The notes under the pieces are model-generated. The model saw only the letters and a list, made by a program, of their open reading frames with translations, was not told the DNA's origin and did no database searches. Positions 9,095-18,344 of a stretch of DNA of 64,000 bases are shown here, in pieces. Numbering within the stretch: the stretch's first letter is position 1; every line of letters starts with the position of its first letter. A program made the position numbers and the translations under genes. This DNA is from Planctomycetaceae bacterium. Lineage in GTDB: Bacteria > Planctomycetota > Phycisphaerae > Tepidisphaerales > Tepidisphaeraceae. The stretch covers positions 62,001 through 126,000 of the forward strand of contig JAIYCY010000013.1 of the NCBI GenBank assembly GCA_027487775.1, read 5' to 3'.

Positions 9095-10999
9095 TTATCC
9101 GCCTGGATTGGGGGCAACGGGCGCCGGATCGCGGGGATTTGGTTCGACGTTCATGGGTGACACGCCAGAGGGCAACGCATTGGATGTCGGTTGATCTTTT
9201 GATGCCGGAGCATCCGCCGCGATCGGTCTGCGTTCCATGGCCAGACCGAGTTCGCCGCTTTCGGGATCGACGCGTAGCAATCCTGTATCACGCAGGAATT
9301 GTAGGATCGCGATTTGAGCATCGACGACGGCCTGTTCGTATCGGTCCTGGGCCTGCAGGAGCGCGTTTTGTGATTCGGTGACGTTCCGGGTTTCGCTGGT
9401 TCGACCGGCATCGAGGAACATGTTGGCTGACTCAAGTCGTGAGAGGGCGATATCGATCCCGCGTTTTTGGATTTCGATGGAGGTTTGAGCAGCGCGAATG
9501 CCGCGGAGGGCGCGTCGGGCGTCGGATTGGACCTGATCCTCGACCTGCTCGACGCGTCGTGAGGCTTGAGCTTGTCGGATGAGCGCGGACCGATAGGCGT
9601 TTCGTTCTTCGACCCGATCAACGGGAAGATCGAGGACGAGCCCGGCGTCGTAGGTGAGGGTGTCGCTGTTAATCTGGCTGGCAGGGTCGTCGGACTGATT
9701 ACCGATGGCAGCGCCGGCGGTGAAATCGAGGCTGGGAAGAAGGCGATTGCGTGCGATGTCGGTTCGGCGGACTGCGTCGTCGACGCGATCGCGTGCGGTT
9801 TGCAGATCGAGTCGATACTGCAGAGCGACTTGCGTTGCACGTTCGACGTCGGGATCTGGGTTGGGGACGCTGACGCGTTGCTGGACGATGACGAGTTCCT
9901 GTTCGACGGGCATGCCGAGCAGGAGTTTGAAGCTGTCGAGGTCGGTTTCGTAGCTTTCGACGGCGCGGTTGACGTCGTCTTCGGCGGTGAGGAGTTCTTG
10001 TTGAGCGCGTTGCACTTCGATGGCGGTGATTCGACCGGACTTGAAGACGGCTTCGGTGCGTGCGGTCAGATCGAGAAGGCTGATGTACCGGACATATCGG
10101 TTGCGGATGGCGACCTGTCGGGAGAGCAGCCTGAAATAAGCCGAGGCCACGCGGATGGCGAATTCACGTCGAAAGGTTTCGAAGGCGCGAACAGAGTAGA
10201 TGAGTTCACGTTCGGAGGAGATCAGTGCGTCGAGATTGACCAGTCCGGCCCCGCGGAGGAGCGGGATGCTGGCGCGGAGGCTGAGTTCGGCGCTTTCGCC
10301 GTCCTGGGTGGTGTCGTTGAGGGCGTTGACGAATTCGACGAGACCTTGAGCGACGATTTCTCCGCCGAGCGGGAGGCGTTGTCGCACGCCGGCTTCAGCG
10401 CTGGCGGCGAGTGCGGAGCGGAAGTTGACGTCTTGCTGTCCGCCGTTGTAGCGAAGTCGTGAGCGTGCGAAGGGTCTTGGGGAGAAGAGATGTCGTTGGA
10501 GGGTGACATCGAGTGCAGCGAGGTAGAGGGTGTCGAGTTGGTCTCGGTAGTCGCGTGAATGTTGTACGCCGTAGGAGATGGAATCAAAGAGTCCGAATCG
10601 CAGCGCCCTTTCGGTGACGTCGGGTTGCGGGCCGAGTCGTGAGGTGTCGCGGACGTATTGTCTGACGCGTTGCAGGTTGAGGTTGCTGGTGGGTGCTGGG
10701 GGTTCGTCGGGACTGGGCCCGATGGGGTCTGCGCGCCGTTGGACTTTGGGGATGAAGAGTGCCGAGGGTTGTTCGGGTGCGACTTCAGTGAGGGGGAGGC
10801 GGTCATAGCTGCGTTTGGGCGGCGCGGCTTCCTCGACTTGGTCTAGTTCGACAGCTGGCTCATAGCCGAGGGTGGTCGCCTGCCGATCGCGGATGAGTTT
10901 TTGGACGGCGTGATCGGCATCCGCGCGGAACCACGAAGGTGAACACCCTCCTGCAAGCAGGAGCATCGAAGCGGTCATTAGGGCAAGCGATTTCCTCAT
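9095..10999 (-). CDS. TolC-family outer-membrane efflux lipoprotein
   Basis: A 634-residue outer-membrane channel protein. The N-terminus is a lipoprotein signal with the lipobox LLLAGGC (Cys about residue 19), so it is probably lipid-anchored. About 100 residues of Pro-rich linker follow, and then the duplicated TolC-type coiled-coil and beta-strand repeats, with long amphipathic helices such as those around ITAIEVQRAQQELLTAEDD. It would form the trimeric exit duct for the adaptor encoded directly downstream, 80 bases away. I chose ATG 10999, which begins MRKSLALM; GTG 11005 is the longer alternative. Substrate is unknown. Confidence 0.9.
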   Translation of the reverse strand: MRKSLALMTASMLLLAGGCSPSWFRADADHAVQKLIRDRQATTLGYEPAVELDQVEEAAPPKRSYDRLPLTEVAPEQPSALFIPKVQRRADPIGPSPDEPPAPTSNLNLQRVRQYVRDTSRLGPQPDVTERALRFGLFDSISYGVQHSRDYRDQLDTLYLAALDVTLQRHLFSPRPFARSRLRYNGGQQDVNFRSALAASAEAGVRQRLPLGGEIVAQGLVEFVNALNDTTQDGESAELSLRASIPLLRGAGLVNLDALISSERELIYSVRAFETFRREFAIRVASAYFRLLSRQVAIRNRYVRYISLLDLTARTEAVFKSGRITAIEVQRAQQELLTAEDDVNRAVESYETDLDSFKLLLGMPVEQELVIVQQRVSVPNPDPDVERATQVALQYRLDLQTARDRVDDAVRRTDIARNRLLPSLDFTAGAAIGNQSDDPASQINSDTLTYDAGLVLDLPVDRVEERNAYRSALIRQAQASRRVEQVEDQVQSDARRALRGIRAAQTSIEIQKRGIDIALSRLESANMFLDAGRTSETRNVTESQNALLQAQDRYEQAVVDAQIAILQFLRDTGLLRVDPESGELGLAMERRPIAADAPASKDQPTSNALPSGVSPMNVEPNPRDPAPVAPNPGG

Positions 11000-11064
11000 C
11001 CTCACGTCTCACAGCGTAGGCCAATGTCGGCGGGGTTTCGAGTCGGTTTCAAGTTTTCCTGGCA

Positions 11065-12111
11065 TCATAGCCGCGCTCGACCCGCAAAAAACGCCTGAAT
11101 CAAAGGCTCAATCTGCTGGCGAAGGGCATCATTTGCATATCCAGCCCATGTGATATCGGTCGTGCAGTCCATGGGTCCATCCAAAGGCCCGCCTAATCCG
11201 TTGGTCAGAATCACGCCCGCTTCCATGGCCACCAGCGCGGTCGCCACGTCATACGGATGCACCGCCAGCCCGCGCGTCCCGCCGGTGATTTGGTAAAACA
11301 GCGGTCTTAGGTCGCAGTTAAACCGGTCGTGCCCCACGATCAATTCATAGAACTGACCGCCCGTCGAGATGTACTGATCATCAAATACGGTCGCCCGCGT
11401 CACGTCCGCCTCGCCGATCAAGCTCCGCGCGATCGTCTCCATCAGCTCGCTCGCCAGCACCTTGGTCCCCGGGAAAAAGTTGCTGACCGACGCGAATCCA
11501 TGATCGATCTTTCCCACGCGGCTCGGAGTTGGATGAAAGACCGACGTGGCCCCGTCCACCAGATCCACACGCCGGGCGACAATCCCTTTGCCCTTGATCG
11601 CGCTCAGCACGTCGCTATAGCGGAGCTTGCTCGTGGGCAGTTCGGTCATGACTGCGACTTGGATATCCGATAGCCGCGTCGATGCCCCGCGATTGACGGC
11701 CACGCCCGCGAGACTCCAGGCGGGTCTTTTGTCGTACATGATTCCGCGTGTGCCGTCGATCGGATCGACGATCACCTGCACCGCCGCATCCTCCGCCGGT
11801 GTCCCGCGTGGAAAGACCCGCGCCCCTTCCCGCCCGTGCTCATCCTCGATCCCCTCGGCGATCAACACCAGTGGAAGTTCCTTCGACCAATGGTCACAGA
11901 AGTCGATGAGCATCGGCTCGACATCGGTATCGATTCGATAAATCGTGTCAGCTTCGGCGGCATGACTGACGGTCGCGTTGTCGGTCCGTTCGTGCGACTT
12001 CACCACCACGTCGCGCGTCATTGCGCCGAGTTCGATGAGTTTTTCCACCACACGCACGGGATTCGGGATCGACATGTAGAGCACACTACCGTTTCGATCT
12101 CCGCTCGTCAT
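11065..12111 (-). CDS. inositol monophosphatase-superfamily protein
   Basis: A 348-residue protein of the Mg-dependent FIG/IMPase superfamily. The metal-site motifs are IAEGIED near residue 90 and VDPIDGTRG near residue 120, equivalent to the E...DPxDGT signature. The second Asp motif is less clear: the C-terminal region has ITWAGYAND in place of the usual WDxAA. The substrate could be a sugar or inositol phosphate; it cannot be told from sequence. The start overlaps the stop of the upstream SGNH hydrolase gene by 4 bases (ATGA), so both are made from one mRNA. An internal ATG at 12075 (MSIPNPVR) would give a shorter product. Confidence 0.8.
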   Translation of the reverse strand: MTSGDRNGSVLYMSIPNPVRVVEKLIELGAMTRDVVVKSHERTDNATVSHAAEADTIYRIDTDVEPMLIDFCDHWSKELPLVLIAEGIEDEHGREGARVFPRGTPAEDAAVQVIVDPIDGTRGIMYDKRPAWSLAGVAVNRGASTRLSDIQVAVMTELPTSKLRYSDVLSAIKGKGIVARRVDLVDGATSVFHPTPSRVGKIDHGFASVSNFFPGTKVLASELMETIARSLIGEADVTRATVFDDQYISTGGQFYELIVGHDRFNCDLRPLFYQITGGTRGLAVHPYDVATALVAMEAGVILTNGLGGPLDGPMDCTTDITWAGYANDALRQQIEPLIQAFFAGRARL

Positions 12112-12749
12112 CCAAGCAGTCGCGTCGCCTCGAGCCAGTGGTGCGCGATCAGCGCATGGCCCGCCGAGCCGGGATGCACACCGTCGCCTGCCCAGATCAC
12201 ATCGGGCCGCATCATCCGCGCGGCATTGAACAATCCGTGCAGGGGAACATACCCATCGGCGGCAAACTCTTTGGCCAGTCCGCGCACGGCCTCCACGTAC
12301 GGGATCAGTCGATCGTTGGCGTCGATCGGATCATGAATCCAGATCACCGAAGGCTCGAAGAGGACGATCTTGGTCTCCGGCAGGCGTGATCGCGTGAGTC
12401 GGAGCAGTTCGCGATAAATCTTGGTGTACCGCTCGATCGAAACGCCCTGCCCGGTATGCGCAAAGCTGTGCCAGACGTCGTTGATCCCAATATAGATGCT
12501 CAGCACGTCCGGCTGCTCGTCGAGCACATCCGCCTGCCAGCGTGCCTCGAGATCGGTCACTTTGTTTCCGCTGATGCCGCGATTGACGATCCTCGGCGCA
12601 CTGCCCGGCGAACGCGCGAGCAGCCTGTCGCGAATCATCCGCACATAGCCCGATCCGATCTTCTCCGGACAATCCCGTCGGCCGCAATCCGTGATGCTGT
12701 CGCCGATGAACAGAAACTTCGCTTCAGGATGAATCACGATGCTCATCAT
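12108..12749 (-). CDS. SGNH/GDSL-family hydrolase
   Basis: A 213-residue esterase-like protein with all SGNH blocks: FIGDSITDCGR (block I, catalytic Ser), a Gly-containing block II around RGISGNKVTD, IGINDVWHS (block III, Asn) and GDGVHPGSAGH (block V, catalytic Asp and His). Members hydrolyse acyl esters of lipids or sugars. No signal peptide is visible, so it is probably cytoplasmic. AGGA lies 5 bases before the ATG at 12749. It is followed, with a 4-base overlap, by the inositol-phosphatase-like gene, and preceded by the alkaline-phosphatase-superfamily gene 24 bases away, giving a three-gene minus-strand operon. Confidence 0.9.
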   Translation of the reverse strand: MMSIVIHPEAKFLFIGDSITDCGRRDCPEKIGSGYVRMIRDRLLARSPGSAPRIVNRGISGNKVTDLEARWQADVLDEQPDVLSIYIGINDVWHSFAHTGQGVSIERYTKIYRELLRLTRSRLPETKIVLFEPSVIWIHDPIDANDRLIPYVEAVRGLAKEFAADGYVPLHGLFNAARMMRPDVIWAGDGVHPGSAGHALIAHHWLEATRLLG

Positions 12750-12773
12750 GTTGATCCTAATGCAAGGACAGGT

Positions 12774-14147
12774 TCAATCCATCACGGATCGCATGATCAC
12801 ACCCGCGACATCGGTCGCGTGGATCCGCGCGGGCAGTTGGATTGGCGCATTCGTGGCCAGCATCGGGCCGTCCTCGGGGTCTCGTACCGGCCCGCCATGA
12901 CTGCCCCGCACGAGCGATGCATCCAGCGGAATCACATCCAAGAGCGATCGAAACCCAAGCTTCCTCGCGAGCAGTTTCCTCGCCACGCGGATCTTCGGAA
13001 ATGTGAGCTGCGGATCCAAGAACAACTCGCAGGGGTCGTATCCGGGCTTGCGATGAATATCCACCGTTCGCGCATAGTCCGGCGAACGCGCATCATCGAG
13101 CCAATGGTAATAGGTAAACCACGCATCAGGCTCGGCGAGGCAAATCACATCCCCCGCCCGCCGATGCGACAGACCCGCCCGCGCCAGATCATCGCCGACG
13201 AGCACCCGTCCCACGCCCGGCAGTCGCGCCAGTCGATTGGCCACCGCATCGACGCGCGACGCATCCTTCACATAGACGTGTGCCACCTGATGGTCCGCCA
13301 CCGCGAAGGCCTGGCTCGCGCCGGCGTCGAGTTGCTCTCGCCCCATCTCCTCTCGAATCGTGATCCAGCCTGATTCGCGCAGCACACGATTGATGTGCAC
13401 CGGCCTCGTCACCGGCACGATGCCATACTCACTTAGCACCACGACACGCAATCCGCGTGTCCGCGCCACCTCGAGCAATTCTCCCACCACGCCGTCCAAT
13501 TCACGCATATGCGTTTCGATGTCGGCATGTCCCGGCCCCAGTCGCTGCAGTGCATAATCCAGATGCGGCAGATAGACGAGCGAAAGCGTCGGCGAATGTC
13601 GCTGCTCGATCTCGATCGCCGCCCGCGCGAGCCACGCCGTCGATCGGATGTCGGTCATCGGCCCCCAGAATTGAAAGAGCGGAAACCGCCCGAACATCTG
13701 CTGCAGTTCGTCTCGCAGAGCAGGCGGGTGCGTCCAGCAATCGGGAATCTTCCGCCCGTCGACGGGATACATCGGCCTCGGCGTCACGGTGTAATCGCAC
13801 GCCGAGTACATCGCATACCACCACCCGACATTCGCACACGTCGCTCCCGCATCGATCCCTTTCAGCTTCGTCCAAATGCGAGGCGATTCGACGAGCGCAT
13901 CCGACTGCTTCCAGAATTTCACCTCGGCGTCGCTGCGGTCATACCAGCCGTTGCCGACGATGCCGTGTCGCGCGGGCGTCTGCCCGGTGAGATAGGTCGC
14001 CTGCATCGTCGTCGTGACGGCCGGGATCAGTTCGTCGATCCTGCTGAACGTCGACCGTCCATCAGACAACATCCCCGCCAGCGCCGGCATCCGCCGCGCG
14101 ATTCTGGGCGAGACGCCCACGAGATTCAGCACCATGGTCCGCTGCAT
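12774..14147 (-). CDS. alkaline-phosphatase-superfamily protein (nucleotide pyrophosphatase-like)
   Basis: A 457-residue protein with the type I phosphodiesterase/nucleotide pyrophosphatase fold. TYLTGQTPARHGIVGNGWYD near residue 50 is the nucleophile region. Later blocks are VVLSEYGIVPV and SHGGPVRDPEDG, plus a metal-site histidine region around YLPHLDYALQ. The N-terminal strand reads MVLNLVGVSP, lacking the Asp that normally binds zinc (usual pattern xxDGxxP). The same substitution is something I recall from a subgroup that includes EboF-type proteins. AGGA lies 8 bases before ATG 14147; longer readings run into the upstream divergent gene region. It heads the operon with the SGNH hydrolase and IMPase-like genes. 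The substrate is unknown. Confidence 0.75.
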   Translation of the reverse strand: MQRTMVLNLVGVSPRIARRMPALAGMLSDGRSTFSRIDELIPAVTTTMQATYLTGQTPARHGIVGNGWYDRSDAEVKFWKQSDALVESPRIWTKLKGIDAGATCANVGWWYAMYSACDYTVTPRPMYPVDGRKIPDCWTHPPALRDELQQMFGRFPLFQFWGPMTDIRSTAWLARAAIEIEQRHSPTLSLVYLPHLDYALQRLGPGHADIETHMRELDGVVGELLEVARTRGLRVVVLSEYGIVPVTRPVHINRVLRESGWITIREEMGREQLDAGASQAFAVADHQVAHVYVKDASRVDAVANRLARLPGVGRVLVGDDLARAGLSHRRAGDVICLAEPDAWFTYYHWLDDARSPDYARTVDIHRKPGYDPCELFLDPQLTFPKIRVARKLLARKLGFRSLLDVIPLDASLVRGSHGGPVRDPEDGPMLATNAPIQLPARIHATDVAGVIMRSVMD

Positions 14148-14362
14148 CGATCGCATCCTAGCCGAGTTCTGCCGGCAAAGTGACCCGGCGCGACACATGC
14201 AAATGAGTTTCACCCGCCCCGCCTCCCTCGATGTGTTGCTTGCGCGGTTCACACTTTCGAAGACGCTGCGCGTTGGTTATTCTCCACGCGCAGTCCATTT
14301 CGATATGTCGATGGACAGGTCGCCTGCGGCGTGGGGAATTCATTTCATCGAGGGAGTTAGAC

Positions 14363-16144
14363 ATGAAGTTGGGCGTGATGAATCGATCGGGTCGTGTTTC
14401 CGGTTTGCTACGTGCGGTCGTTGCGACCGTTTCGGCATGCACGTTGTCGGCGTCGCTGATCGGGTGTGCTTCCCATGCGGGCAAACAGGCCGCCACCGAT
14501 CCAAAGCTCGACATCGACGCGATCTATTTCGGCGGGGACATCCTCACGATGCGTGACACGCCCGAGCCGGAGTATGTCGAAGCGATCGCGGTCGATGAGG
14601 GCAAGATCGTCTTCGCAGGGTCGAAGGCGCAGGCGATGTCCATGCAGTCAGCCTCGACGCAGTTGATCGATCTCAGCGGCAAGACTTTGCTTCCGGGGTT
14701 CATCGACGGCCACTCCCACTTCATCAACTCCATCACGATGGGCGGGCAGGCGAACGTCTACGCCGCGCCGTTCGGCCCGGGCAACACCAAGCAAGGCATC
14801 ATCGACGCGATCAAGAAGCTGCAGGCTGATCGCAACATTCCCAAGGGCGAGATCATCATGGCCTACGGGTATGACGACAGCATCTTCCCCGATGGAAGCA
14901 AGCTGACCGCTGCGGATCTCGATCCGCATTTCCCCGACAATCCCGTCCTCGTTCAGCACGTATCGTTGCACGGCGCGGTGCTCAACACGGCGGCGTTCAA
15001 GAAGTTCAACATTACTGCCGACACGCCCGTTCCGCCGGGCGGGGTCATGGTGCTCAAGCCCGGAACACGCGAGCCCGAAGGCCTGCTGATGGAAGGCTCC
15101 TACCTCCCGATTTTTGGACAACTCCCGAAGCCGTCGGGCGCGGCGTTGTCGCAGGCCTTCAAGGAGGGCCAGATGATCTACGCCGCCGCCGGCGTGACCA
15201 CCGCTCAGGAAGGCTCCACCCAGCGCGGCGATATCAGCCTTTTGATGGGCGCGCGGGATCGCGGTGACCTCTTCATCGACGTCGTCGCATTCCCCTTCAT
15301 CACCGAGTTCGACTACGCACGACAGAAGATCCCAACCGACCAATGGACGAAGTACAACAACCGCCTGAAGTTCGGCGGGATCAAAATCACCTGCGACGGA
15401 AGCCCGCAGGGCCGCACCGCATTCTTCACCACGCCCTACCTTCAGGGCGGGCCCGGCGGTGAGAAAAACTGGCGCGGTGAGCCCACGTTCCCCGTCCCGA
15501 TGCTCTGGAACATGATGAAGCGCGTCTACGACGCCAACCTCCCGATGATCATCCACGCCAACGGCGACGCAGCCATCGATGTCGTCATCGAGGGCCACAA
15601 ACGCGCACTCGGCGACCGGGCCAGCGGCGATCACCGCACCGGCATCATCCACTGTCAGTTCGTACGCCCTGACCAACTCAAATCCATCAAAGAACTCAAT
15701 CTCATCCCCAGCTTCTACACCGAACACACCTACTTCTTCGCCGACGCCCACATCGCCAACCGCGGCCTGGAGCAAGCCAGCTTCATCAGCCCCCTCAAGA
15801 CCGCCAGCGACATGGGCATCAAGTTCGCCAACCACACCGACTTCAACGTCGCCCCGCTCGACCAGTTGTTCGTCGCCTGGACAGCAGTCAACCGCGAGAT
15901 GCGCGAGGGCGGCGTGCTGGGCGAGGCCGAGCGCGTCAGCCCGTTCGTCGCCCTCAAGGCCCTCACCATCTATCCCGCCTATTGGTATCGTGAAGAAACA
16001 AGCAAAGGCTCGCTCGAATCGGGCAAACTCGCCGACCTGGTCATCCTCTCTGCCAATCCCCTTAAAGTCCCTCCGATGGGCATCAAAGACATCAAGGTCG
16101 TCGAGACCATCAAGGAAGGAAGAACGATCTACCATGCAAACTAA
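14363..16144 (+). CDS. YtcJ-like amidohydrolase lipoprotein
   Basis: A 593-residue metal-dependent hydrolase of the amidohydrolase-3 family. A signal peptide ends in the lipobox SLIGCAS (Cys about residue 33), so the enzyme should be membrane-anchored outside the cytoplasm. GFIDGHSHFINS near residue 110 carries the HxH metal ligands, and later blocks include ITCDGSPQGRTAFF, IHANGDAAIDVV and FANHTDFNVAP. The C-terminus returns to the composite beta-sandwich, with SGKLADLVILSANPL. Related enzymes hydrolyse amides or exocyclic C-N bonds; the substrate here is unknown. GGAG lies 6 bases before ATG 14363. The stop region overlaps the following barrel-protein gene by 11 bases, indicating translational coupling. 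Confidence 0.88.
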   Translation: MKLGVMNRSGRVSGLLRAVVATVSACTLSASLIGCASHAGKQAATDPKLDIDAIYFGGDILTMRDTPEPEYVEAIAVDEGKIVFAGSKAQAMSMQSASTQLIDLSGKTLLPGFIDGHSHFINSITMGGQANVYAAPFGPGNTKQGIIDAIKKLQADRNIPKGEIIMAYGYDDSIFPDGSKLTAADLDPHFPDNPVLVQHVSLHGAVLNTAAFKKFNITADTPVPPGGVMVLKPGTREPEGLLMEGSYLPIFGQLPKPSGAALSQAFKEGQMIYAAAGVTTAQEGSTQRGDISLLMGARDRGDLFIDVVAFPFITEFDYARQKIPTDQWTKYNNRLKFGGIKITCDGSPQGRTAFFTTPYLQGGPGGEKNWRGEPTFPVPMLWNMMKRVYDANLPMIIHANGDAAIDVVIEGHKRALGDRASGDHRTGIIHCQFVRPDQLKSIKELNLIPSFYTEHTYFFADAHIANRGLEQASFISPLKTASDMGIKFANHTDFNVAPLDQLFVAWTAVNREMREGGVLGEAERVSPFVALKALTIYPAYWYREETSKGSLESGKLADLVILSANPLKVPPMGIKDIKVVETIKEGRTIYHAN

Positions 16145-17009
16145 ACTCTGTGCCGCGTCTTGGGATTGCTTTGGCGCGAAGATACTCGCGATGTGTGGCG
16201 TTGCTGCGGCTCTCGCTTCCGTGTCCGTCGCGCACGGACAGGATACCGCGGCAAGCGACGCGTCTGTCGCAGCGCCCGCTGCCGGCGGATCGTCCGACGC
16301 CGACCTCGCCCAACAACTCTCCAATCCCGTCGCCAACCTCATCAGCATTCCGTTGCAGTTCAACTACGACGAAGGCTTCGGCCCCGAGAATGCCGGCCGC
16401 TATCTCCTGAATATTCAGCCCGTCGTTCCCTTTCAACTCAACGACGACTGGAACCTCATCACGCGGACGATCGCACCCGTCATTTACCAGGATTCCCCCG
16501 CGAGCGGCATCGACAGCACCTTTGGCCTCGGCGATGTCGTCTTCAGCGGATTCTTTTCCCCCGCCAAGAGCGATCCGATCTGGGGCGTTGGCCCGGTGTT
16601 TCTCCTCCCGACCGCCACCGACGACAGCCTCGGGGGAGAAAAGTGGGGCGCAGGGCTCACGGGCGTCATTCTCAAACAACAAGGCGGCTGGACCTACGGC
16701 GGACTCGTCAATCACATCTGGTCCTACGCAGGTGCCAGCGATCGCGCCGAAGTGAATGCCAGCTTCCTGCAGCCGTTCGTCTCGTACACCACCTCCTCCG
16801 CCACCACCTTCGCCCTCAACACCGAAGCCACCTACGACTGGAACGCAAGTCAGTGGATCGTCCCCATCAACCTGACGGTGAGCCAACTCACCAAGCTCGG
16901 CAACCAACCCATCTCCATCGGCGTCGGCGGTCGCTACTACGTTGAATCCCCCGACGGCGGACCCGAATGGGGCTTGCGATTCTCCCTGACGATCCTGCTT
17001 CCGAAGTGA
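16134..17009 (+). CDS. outer-membrane beta-barrel protein (neuromedin U/transporter-like)
   Basis: A 291-residue exported protein. An N-terminal signal peptide with a hydrophobic core (MCGVAAALASVSVA) ends near AHGQD. The remainder has alternating-hydrophobicity strands typical of a small outer-membrane barrel: NLISIPLQFNYDEGFG, GDVVFSGFFSPAK, GGRYYVESPDGG, and a terminal strand LRFSLTILLPK. The C-terminal residue is Lys rather than the usual Phe. Proteins like this are often labelled neuromedin U or generic transporter without experimental support. It overlaps the amidohydrolase gene by 11 bases, which suggests it delivers that enzyme's substrate or product, but this is inference. Confidence 0.8.
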   Translation: MQTKLCAASWDCFGAKILAMCGVAAALASVSVAHGQDTAASDASVAAPAAGGSSDADLAQQLSNPVANLISIPLQFNYDEGFGPENAGRYLLNIQPVVPFQLNDDWNLITRTIAPVIYQDSPASGIDSTFGLGDVVFSGFFSPAKSDPIWGVGPVFLLPTATDDSLGGEKWGAGLTGVILKQQGGWTYGGLVNHIWSYAGASDRAEVNASFLQPFVSYTTSSATTFALNTEATYDWNASQWIVPINLTVSQLTKLGNQPISIGVGGRYYVESPDGGPEWGLRFSLTILLPK

Positions 17010-17496
17010 TCGAGAACCGCTGTGATGAACGGTCTGACTTGAACGTCGTCTTTACCCGACCGTTCGTCCGAAGCTCGCACGCCGCACTTGATGCTTCGTG
17101 ATCGTTGTTACCGCAATCGATCGATGGTCCATTGCATCGCCGTGGTTTGATGTCGCACTCACTCCTTACGTCGTCGCACATCAGGGATTTCTCATCGCAA
17201 TGACGCAGGATGCTGTTTCCCGCAACCGCATGGTTGTTGCCATCGAGTCGCTTACACCTTCAATCGCTTCGATTGCAACTTCAATCGAGTCGCTTACACC
17301 TTCAATCGGGTCAATTGCAACTTCAAACAGGCATTATCGGATTTCAATTCGGGATGTTGCAGTTACTTAGGTCCGACATCGAATGATCTTTGTGCCAAAA
17401 TCGGAAGTGAGTTCAAGTCCGGCCGTGGCGAGCCGATGTATCAGAGGGCAGAGTTTCGGTCTGCCCGCGATCAGCCCGCGCGTTTGAGGACCATCC
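17010..17496. other. noncoding stretch with a 42-bp direct repeat
   Basis: About 490 bases without a convincing gene. It contains two 42-base direct repeats (17242-17283 and 17284-17325). A 90-codon open frame across the repeats (17098-17370) has a low-complexity Ser/Thr/Ile product and no ribosome site, so I do not call it. No terminator with a T-run is obvious after the barrel-protein gene. Confidence 0.6.
17242..17325. repeat. 42-bp direct repeat, two copies
   Basis: The unit begins atcgagtcgcttacacctt and ends gcaacttca. The second copy differs only at about three positions near its middle (cttcgattgc against ggtcaattgc). A third copy breaks off after a few bases. There is no spacer structure, so this is not a CRISPR array. 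Confidence 0.85.
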
Positions 17497-18198
17497 ATGC
17501 GTCGAACCCTCTTTCCCATGACCGATTCCGGCCTGTTGGCCTGGAGTTTGAATCTATCGGCAAAGCTCAGCAGCTCGCCGGCCCTGTACAACTGCACGGC
17601 CGCGATCGCGTCGAGCTATGCGGTGGTGCATGAGGCGTTTGCAGAAGCGCTGTTGGCCTGTGATCCGAATGATCGCAGTCGCACGCTCGTGGCCAGAAAG
17701 AACGCTGCACGCGAACAGCTCAAGCAACACGCCCGGCGGGTCGTCAGTCAGGTGAAGGCGGGCGAACAGGTGACGACCGCACAGAAAATGGAACTCGGCA
17801 TCAACCCCCGCGCAGCCGCCTCGCCCATCCCCGCCCCGGCCGTCGCGCCGATCCTCGTGATCGAAACCGTCAACGCATGGACCGTCACGTTGAAGCTACG
17901 CGACGCCACCCACTCCGCCCCACGCGGCAGACCCAAAGGCGTCGCCGGTGCTTCCATCTTCTATCACGTCGGGCCCAACCCGCCGACCGCACTCAACGAA
18001 TGGACGTTTAAGGGCAACTTCGGACGAACCAAACTCGACTTGACGTTCGACAGCACGCTCGCCCCCGGTACACGCGTGTGGCTCACCGCATTTTGGTTCA
18101 ATGGCCGCAAACAGCACGGTCCCGCCTGCTCGCCCGTCAACACCCACCTTCAGGGCGGAAGCGTCCAAAGCGTCAACCTCCTCGCACTGGGGGCCTGA
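17497..18198 (+). CDS. hypothetical protein, 233 residues
   Basis: A protein I do not recognise. The N-terminal half (about residues 20-105) is helical and Ala-rich, with many charged residues in NAAREQLKQHARRVVSQVKAG. A Pro/Ala linker follows, then a C-terminal domain of about 115 residues (VIETVNAWTVTLKLRDA to the end) that looks beta-sandwich-like, with a WLTAFWFNGRKQHGPAC segment resembling a fibronectin III-type fold. There is no signal peptide or membrane span. GAGG lies 7 bases before ATG 17497, which supports this start over ATG 17518. It stands alone between the repeat region and hicB. It could be a structural-type protein of the kind found in planctomycete genomes; no function is assigned. 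Confidence 0.7.
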   Translation: MRRTLFPMTDSGLLAWSLNLSAKLSSSPALYNCTAAIASSYAVVHEAFAEALLACDPNDRSRTLVARKNAAREQLKQHARRVVSQVKAGEQVTTAQKMELGINPRAAASPIPAPAVAPILVIETVNAWTVTLKLRDATHSAPRGRPKGVAGASIFYHVGPNPPTALNEWTFKGNFGRTKLDLTFDSTLAPGTRVWLTAFWFNGRKQHGPACSPVNTHLQGGSVQSVNLLALGA

Positions 18199-18344
18199 AC
18201 ACGTTTGCACGCAAGCGCGCCGCACCAACTGACTTCCGCATGGGTCGCCAGCGTCTTTCGTCTCAAATCAGCGCGTGACATTTTTCGAACGGGTCTCGGT
18301 TTCTCGGTTGGTCAAAACCGAGCTGCAAGCTAGAGTTGAGATTG

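Noticed and set aside
14648..16363. Long minus-strand frame of about 570 codons opposite the amidohydrolase gene
   Set aside because: It covers a clear amidohydrolase on the plus strand, with acidic, Val/Asp-biased product and no recognisable motif, so it is an antisense shadow of GC-rich codons.
17242..17325. Candidate CRISPR array
   Set aside because: Only two copies, no unique spacers and no cas genes in the window.
17098..17370. Possible 90-residue gene over the 42-bp repeat
   Set aside because: Low-complexity Ser/Thr/Ile product, no ribosome site and no family; treated as a repeat, not a gene.
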